Assembly: GCA_023140595.1 (NCBI GenBank)
Contig: JAGLLI010000080.1
Span: forward strand, 1 to 10,323
Direction of reading: 5' to 3'
DNA length: 10,323 nt
From: Candidatus Parcubacteria bacterium
Lineage (GTDB): Bacteria; Patescibacteriota; Patescibacteriia; Patescibacteriales; UBA12075
Position 1 is the stretch's first letter. The number at the start of each line of letters is the position of its first letter. A model generated the notes under the pieces. It did no database searches. It was not told where the DNA came from and saw only the letters and a list, made by a program, of their open reading frames with translations. Below are positions 7,131-10,323 of this stretch, one piece after another. Position numbers and translations under genes: made by a program.

Positions 7131-7350
7131 ATTTTTTTTCGCAACATAAATATTCTTCTAATTCATCTTCAGTTTCACATTCAAAAACGCAAGACTCATA
7201 TCCACTCGCAATAAAATCACGTAAATTTATTAAAGAATTAAAAACTCTATAGTGAACACCCTTGTAATTGTACACATAAAATTTCTTTAAACCAACAAGC
7301 CCCACGTCAATTGTAATGTTTGGACAAATATATTTTGTTGTAATAGTCAT
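7129..7350 (-). CDS. Small protein of unknown function between HNH and Vsr nucleases
   Basis: A 73-aa protein I do not recognise. Its ATG overlaps the HNH gene's TGA (ATGA at 7350-7347). Its own TGA overlaps an in-frame ATG of vsr at 7132, so all three genes are probably translationally coupled. It looks like a compact alpha/beta fold: beta-rich N-half (TITTKYICPNITIDVGLVGL, KKFYVYNYKGVHYRVF), a helix (SLINLRDFIASG), then an acidic end (ECETEDELEEYLCCEKK). There is no signal peptide or membrane segment. Four of its five cysteines (Cys9, 54, 58, 69, 70) lie in the C-terminal third. Its acidic tail and fixed place between two nucleases suggest a partner, inhibitor or specificity accessory, but that is inference from position only. 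Confidence 0.75.
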   Translation of the reverse strand: MTITTKYICPNITIDVGLVGLKKFYVYNYKGVHYRVFNSLINLRDFIASGYESCVFECETEDELEEYLCCEKK

Positions 7351-8120
7351 GCTTTAAAAATATTATTATTATGATATTTAAGAAATTTAATTGTCGGCAC
7401 AAACCTTTCAGGTTTTATCATATTTTTACCATCAAAACTTGCAATCCATTTTTCAACGGGAACGCTTGGTTTTGATAATATTTTGGATGAAATTTTTATT
7501 TTAAAATTTTCCGTAATTGTCATAAGCCCTTTATCAAAAGCTTTATCATGAAGAGCATTTAAACTTAAGCCGTTTCTCGGATTAAGTCTGTCCTTGGATG
7601 CTTTACTCCATGGAATTATATGACTGGCGATAAGAAGCTCGGGAATATCTATTCCGGTAATACAACAAGTAAAATCATGCGCTGATAAAACTGTCTGGCG
7701 AAAAAAATTTTGATTAACTCTTGTTTTTACCAATCTTTCTTTTTCAATTCCTTCCACAATGCGAAAATCATCTTCCGCGGTTATTTTTCTTTTTAAAATA
7801 TCTCCTCCCTCAAAATCCGTTAAGACTTTCTCGCTCTCAAAGACTAAATCGTCCCAATTATTATTAAATTCATTCCAAACTTCTTCGTCCAATTTACTGG
7901 CATTGGCAAGCCCGACAATTCCTCGTTTTTTTAATTCGGGATCAAAACTGCCAAAATTACCTATTTTCATTTTTACTGAATTAACGCTTCGTCCAATAAT
8001 TTTGGCTATCTTTATTATTTCAGGATGACTTGAAGTAACCCTATTAAAAGGAATCTTGCAATATAAATTAAAAGCTACTATTGTCTGTTCTTTTGTCCAT
8101 CTTTGATCATTCTTTTTCAT
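7347..8120 (-). CDS. HNH endonuclease with N-terminal SANT/HTH-like region (predicted restriction endonuclease)
   Basis: A 257-aa protein with a clear HNH nuclease core near the C-terminus: CCITG (152-156), ASHIIPW with His167, PRNGLSL with Asn183 and ALHDKAFD with His191. This arrangement belongs to the HNH_2-type putative restriction endonucleases (COG3440-like), with two adjacent Cys but no full zinc tetrad visible. The N-terminal part has RWTKEQTIVAFNLYCKIPF and ARSVNSVKMK-like text (read as GRSVNSVKMKIGNF, 43-56), a pattern I know from this family as a helical DNA-binding region. GLANASKLDEEVWNEF follows. The enzyme is expected to cut DNA as a metal-dependent single-chain or dimeric endonuclease; its target and any modification requirement are unknown. 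It leads the HNH-73aa-Vsr unit, and its stop overlaps the next ATG. No partner methyltransferase is present. I see no strong promoter in the 100 nt before it. Confidence 0.93.
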   Translation of the reverse strand: MKKNDQRWTKEQTIVAFNLYCKIPFNRVTSSHPEIIKIAKIIGRSVNSVKMKIGNFGSFDPELKKRGIVGLANASKLDEEVWNEFNNNWDDLVFESEKVLTDFEGGDILKRKITAEDDFRIVEGIEKERLVKTRVNQNFFRQTVLSAHDFTCCITGIDIPELLIASHIIPWSKASKDRLNPRNGLSLNALHDKAFDKGLMTITENFKIKISSKILSKPSVPVEKWIASFDGKNMIKPERFVPTIKFLKYHNNNIFKA

Positions 8121-8223
8121 AGCGAAAAAATTTATTTTTAATATTTTTTGTCATAATAAGAAATAACATTTTTACATCTCTTATGGTACCTTTTATCAAT
8201 ATTTTTGTCCAATATTCTATATT

Positions 8224-8316
8224 TTAGTAACTATTTTTTCCACTTCCCCCCCCCCGCTCACGCCTTTTAGCCAATCGCAATAATTCTTCTTTTGATAAAT
8301 TTTCGTATTTAGACAT
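8224..8316 (-). pseudogene. 30-codon reading frame interrupted after a G10 tract (broken gene or slippage-prone start)
   Basis: An ATG at 8316 lies 2 nt after the stop of the 423-aa gene, an ideal position for translational coupling. It encodes MSKYENLSKEELLRLAKRRER, a well-formed charged helix quite unlike random AT-rich DNA. A run of ten G follows (8255-8246), then nine codons later a TAA (8226-8224). With one G fewer the frame runs to a TAG after EVEKIVTKI. With one more G (or two fewer) it meets a TAG after KWKK, and beyond that lie about 30 open codons ending at 8138. No tract length restores a long ORF. It may be the 5' end of a deleted gene, a phase-variable locus with further damage, or an assembly error. 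Similar 'YENLSKEEL' starts occur in phage, methyltransferase and other proteins, so the helix does not identify the family. Confidence 0.5.
8246..8255 (-). repeat. G10 homopolymer (C10 on the plus strand)
   Basis: Ten consecutive C on the plus strand within DNA that is otherwise mostly A/T. On the minus strand it encodes Gly codons in the short frame at 8224-8316. Such tracts are prone to slipped-strand mutation and also to sequencing or assembly indels. It is the only G/C run of this length in the window. Confidence 0.95.
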
Positions 8317-8318
8317 AG

Positions 8319-9590
8319 TTAAGATTTATAAGAATAAATTCCATGACAATTTAATATTTTCTCCAAAATTTTATTTTTATCTATCTGCTTTTTTTTATTT
8401 AAAATATCATTTATCACATTAAATAATTCAATTGTTGAAATTAAACCTATTTTTGTATCTTTTGCAATACTAACAGAGGTTTCAGCAAAAATTGAGTGAT
8501 TTTCTGACGGAGGTCTTTGATCTAACGATTCAAGTCTAAAAGCATCGCCAACTAATAATGCTATTGTGTTTTGCGGGTCTTTAGAATTATAATGTTTTCT
8601 TTCTTGGATTTGTCTGAAATCATTTTTATGATCAATACATTTTGTGTTTCCTTTCACTTCTATAAAAACTTCACAGTCATTATATTTTCCAACCAAATCA
8701 ATTTCTTGCTTTTCTAATTTCAACCCCAATAAATTAAAAAAGTTTTTCACGATATTTTCAAGCGGAGTTCCTGTTTGCCATAATAAATCTTTCCATTGCT
8801 CTAATTTCTTGTACTCCTTATTTAAGTTACCTAATTTTTCTTTTTCATTTTTAATAACTTCATTCTGTTTTTCTATTTTTCCTTTCAACTCTTTTTGTTC
8901 TGTTACTTCCAAATTTTTTATTTCTTCGGGTATTGGCTCTTTACTTCCGCTTTCTATTTCAAAATTAACTTCTAATTTTGGAAAAATTTTTTCAATAAAA
9001 TATTTTATAATTTTATTTTTATCATTGGGTTTTGGTAAAATAAAAATATATCCCCTGCCAAATTTAGCAAAAACAGCAACTCCATTCCCGCCTTTATTTA
9101 TTCCTATTTTTTTAAAAATATTATTTAATTCATTTCTTTTATTACTGTTAAATATACAAAAAAATTTAAAGTCGTTAACAATTTTTTGAAAATCATTTAT
9201 AAAATCTTCATTACCACAAAAATTAAAATCATTTCCTTCTAAATTTTCAATATTAAAATGATTAGAAAAATCATAAATCCAAGTATAATTAGTTTTCTCG
9301 TTACATTTTTGTATTTTCTCGGCGAAACAAAGCAATACGCCGCCTCTTTTAATTCTATTTAATATATGATGTTTATTATTATCAATCAAACTTAATATTT
9401 GACCACCTTTTAATAAAGATAAATCTGAAATATAAAAATCATTATCAACAATTTCTCCATTTATTCGCGGAGTGTTATCTTGACCAATAATTCCTTCAAT
9501 TGCACATTCGTGTTCAGAATTTAATTCTGCTAAATTTAATCCAGATTTTAATGAATATATCTTCATATTATTTTTAAAATTGATTATCAT
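8319..9590 (-). CDS. GATase/ThuA-like domain fused by coiled coil to a PD-(D/E)XK nuclease domain
   Basis: A 423-aa cytoplasmic protein. Residues 9-190 look like a class I glutamine-amidotransferase/ThuA-like Rossmann fold: DFYISDLSLLKGG, then HILNRIKRGGVLLCFAEK (the 'i..fv..GG.liv' pattern), and later GNGVAVFAKFGRGYIFILPKP (the 'G.G.v..lpp' closing strand). I see no obvious catalytic Cys nucleophile elbow, so it may be a binding domain. Residues about 222-268 are Lys/Glu-rich coiled coil. Residues 269-400 match a restriction-endonuclease-like fold: WQTGTPLENIVKNFFNLLGL (Glu278), EIDLV (Asp298), FIEVKG (Glu311, Lys313) and RQIQERKHY (Gln327). The D-ExK core is complete, so metal-dependent DNA cleavage is plausible. 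The ATG at 9590 follows a weak AAGAAG; an ATG at 9566 is an alternative. It has its own promoter and leads the low-GC nuclease cluster, which suggests a defence role (inference). Confidence 0.75.
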   Translation of the reverse strand: MIINFKNNMKIYSLKSGLNLAELNSEHECAIEGIIGQDNTPRINGEIVDNDFYISDLSLLKGGQILSLIDNNKHHILNRIKRGGVLLCFAEKIQKCNEKTNYTWIYDFSNHFNIENLEGNDFNFCGNEDFINDFQKIVNDFKFFCIFNSNKRNELNNIFKKIGINKGGNGVAVFAKFGRGYIFILPKPNDKNKIIKYFIEKIFPKLEVNFEIESGSKEPIPEEIKNLEVTEQKELKGKIEKQNEVIKNEKEKLGNLNKEYKKLEQWKDLLWQTGTPLENIVKNFFNLLGLKLEKQEIDLVGKYNDCEVFIEVKGNTKCIDHKNDFRQIQERKHYNSKDPQNTIALLVGDAFRLESLDQRPPSENHSIFAETSVSIAKDTKIGLISTIELFNVINDILNKKKQIDKNKILEKILNCHGIYSYKS

Positions 9591-9611
9591 ATTCTTCTTA
9601 ATTCCATCCTA

Positions 9612-9640
9612 ATTTTACTATTTTCCACCCCCTAAGTCAA
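9612..9640 (-). promoter_or_regulatory. Sigma70-type promoter for the nuclease cluster
   Basis: Minus-strand -35 TTGACT (9640-9635), a spacer of exactly 17 bp and -10 TAAAAT (9617-9612); each hexamer matches consensus at five of six bases. The start near 9605 would give a very short leader (about 15 nt) to the ATG at 9590. It sits just after the radC stop and would let the cluster be expressed separately from radC. Confidence 0.65.
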
Positions 9641-9643
9641 TCA

Positions 9644-10297
9644 TCAGCACAAAGCAAAATCCGTAGATGAAATAATAACATGATCAACAACTTCTATCCC
9701 CAATAATTTACCTGCACCTCTCAATCTTTTAGTCAATTCCAAATCCGCCTCGCTCGGCTCGCATCCCCCGCTCGGATGGTTATGCGCCACAATTATACTT
9801 GCCGCCAAATGTTCAATCGCCGGTTTAAAAACCTCCCGCGGATGCACCAAGCTCGCGTTTAGAGTCCCGATTGATATTGTTTCTTTATGAATTAACTGAT
9901 TGCGGGCATTCAAATACAAAACCGCAAAATGCTCTTTTTTGGCTGTGCGCAATTCTTGAAGCTGCGCCACTGCGTCTTTTGCGGAATTAATAGCCGGCAG
10001 ATTATTATCTTCCACCTCCAAAGCTCTTTTTGTTAATTCAAAGGCAGACAATAACAAACAAGCCTTGCCTGCTCCTATTCCTTTAATCTTTGATAATTTT
10101 TCAAAATCAAGCGATAATAATTTCTTTTTGGAAAATTTATTTAATATTTCTTCTGATATTTTTAAAACATTTTTACCTTCAATTCCGGTTCTTAGCAAAA
10201 TCGCCATTAACTCGCTATCACGCAAATTTTCAGCGCCTTTTTCAATTAATTTTTCCCGCGGTTGTTCGTGTTTTGGCAAGTTTTTAATAATAGGCAT
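9644..10297 (-). CDS. radC: RadC family protein with JAMM/MPN+ motif
   Basis: A 217-aa RadC (JAB/UPF0758) protein. The N-terminal LPKHEQPREKLIEKGAENLRDSEL and LLRTG block is typical. A helix-hairpin-helix-like segment KIKGIGAGKACLLLSAFEL covers about 70-88. The C-terminal JAMM domain has Glu123, His172 and His174 in AHNHPSG, and Asp185 in PSEAD, so the metal site is complete. The old link to recombination repair in E. coli was withdrawn; the biochemical role is still unclear, although the fold is related to deubiquitinase-type metalloproteases. The C-terminus ends at DHVIISSTDFALC and lacks the usual 'ysF.e.Gll' end, so it is about 8-10 residues short. The ATG at 10297 directly abuts AGGAGG, and the frame is open upstream to the window edge, so the true start could lie outside. 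GC is higher than in the following nuclease cluster. Confidence 0.93.
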   Translation of the reverse strand: MPIIKNLPKHEQPREKLIEKGAENLRDSELMAILLRTGIEGKNVLKISEEILNKFSKKKLLSLDFEKLSKIKGIGAGKACLLLSAFELTKRALEVEDNNLPAINSAKDAVAQLQELRTAKKEHFAVLYLNARNQLIHKETISIGTLNASLVHPREVFKPAIEHLAASIIVAHNHPSGGCEPSEADLELTKRLRGAGKLLGIEVVDHVIISSTDFALC

Positions 10298-10303
10298 CCT
10301 CCT
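10298..10303 (-). promoter_or_regulatory. AGGAGG Shine-Dalgarno abutting the radC ATG
   Basis: Minus-strand AGGAGG (10303-10298) is the strongest ribosome-binding match in the window, but it touches the ATG with zero spacing, where 5-9 nt is usual. It may serve a non-ATG start a few codons in, reflect leaky use of the ATG, or be chance inside a longer upstream reading frame. Confidence 0.5.
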
Positions 10304-10323
10304 TGTAATTTTATTTAATACTT

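Noticed and set aside
7129..8120. HNH plus 73-aa protein as a classical toxin-antitoxin pair
   Set aside because: Only gene order supports it; the small protein has no antitoxin DNA-binding motif and the HNH protein belongs to a restriction-like family.
8138..8235. About 30 open codons after the G10 tract as a continuation of the short gene
   Set aside because: A TAG precedes them in the frame reachable by tract length change, and runs of this length are expected by chance in such DNA; kept only as a possibility in the short-ORF entry.
8644..9189. 181-aa plus-strand open frame
   Set aside because: It is Phe/Ser/Leu-rich and lies exactly antisense to the Lys/Glu-rich coiled-coil nuclease gene; no start signal or domain is seen.
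1..10323. UGA recoding as in some CPR lineages
   Set aside because: TGA serves as the stop in HNH, the 73-aa gene and radC with sensible overlaps or ends, and Gly and Trp use normal codons.
1..10323. CRISPR array, tRNA, rRNA, transposase or integrase
   Set aside because: I saw no regularly spaced repeats, cloverleaf or CCA-type ends, rRNA text or recombinase motifs on either strand.

Overview
This window comes from an AT-rich bacterial genome. All ten convincing protein genes, plus one short broken reading frame, lie on the minus strand, so the genes below are listed in order of transcription, from high to low coordinates. The compact layout suggests a Patescibacteria/CPR-type or similar small-genome environmental bacterium. 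It shows 4-nt ATGA overlaps, weak Shine-Dalgarno sites, short leaders, and secreted modular proteins with Cys-rich 'GNxxCExGE..xCxxDC' tails. This placement is inference; the window holds no rRNA or other marker gene. The standard genetic code fits: TGA ends several genes and Trp is TGG.

Region 1 (10297-9644) is radC, a JAMM-motif RadC-family protein of near-normal composition. Region 2 (about 9640-6054) is a very AT-rich cluster of nuclease and restriction-related genes. A good sigma70-type promoter (9612-9640) drives a 423-aa protein with an N-terminal glutamine-amidotransferase/ThuA-like fold, a coiled coil and a C-terminal PD-(D/E)XK nuclease core. Two nucleotides after its stop begins a 30-codon reading frame carrying a G10 homopolymer, probably a broken gene or a slippage-prone locus. 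Next comes a tightly coupled trio joined by ATGA overlaps or adjacent sites: an HNH endonuclease, an unknown 73-aa protein and a Vsr-type mismatch endonuclease. After that is a 189-aa protein that resembles only the first RecA-like domain of a type III restriction (Res) helicase, with the Walker A, DEAD/H and SAT motifs all lost. No DNA methyltransferase is visible, so the Vsr and HNH enzymes are orphans within this window.

Region 3 (6045-1) returns to higher GC. It holds a conserved CxxC-containing membrane-associated protein of unknown function, a secreted subtilisin (S8) protease with two tandem cadherin-like Ig repeats and a strong intrinsic terminator, and then a promoter driving a secreted peptidoglycan amidase. 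The amidase carries PGRP/Amidase_2, golvesin-like and Cys-rich modules. It is followed after 27 nt by the 5' 345 codons of creD, which runs off the window. This half looks like a cell-surface module: protease, wall hydrolase and envelope protein.

The most interesting items are the catalytically emptied Res-like domain, the GATase-like/PD-(D/E)XK fusion, the G10 tract inside a truncated coding start, and the 73-aa protein locked between two nucleases. Together with the GC drop they suggest an acquired and partly decaying or repurposed defence island between radC and housekeeping surface genes.
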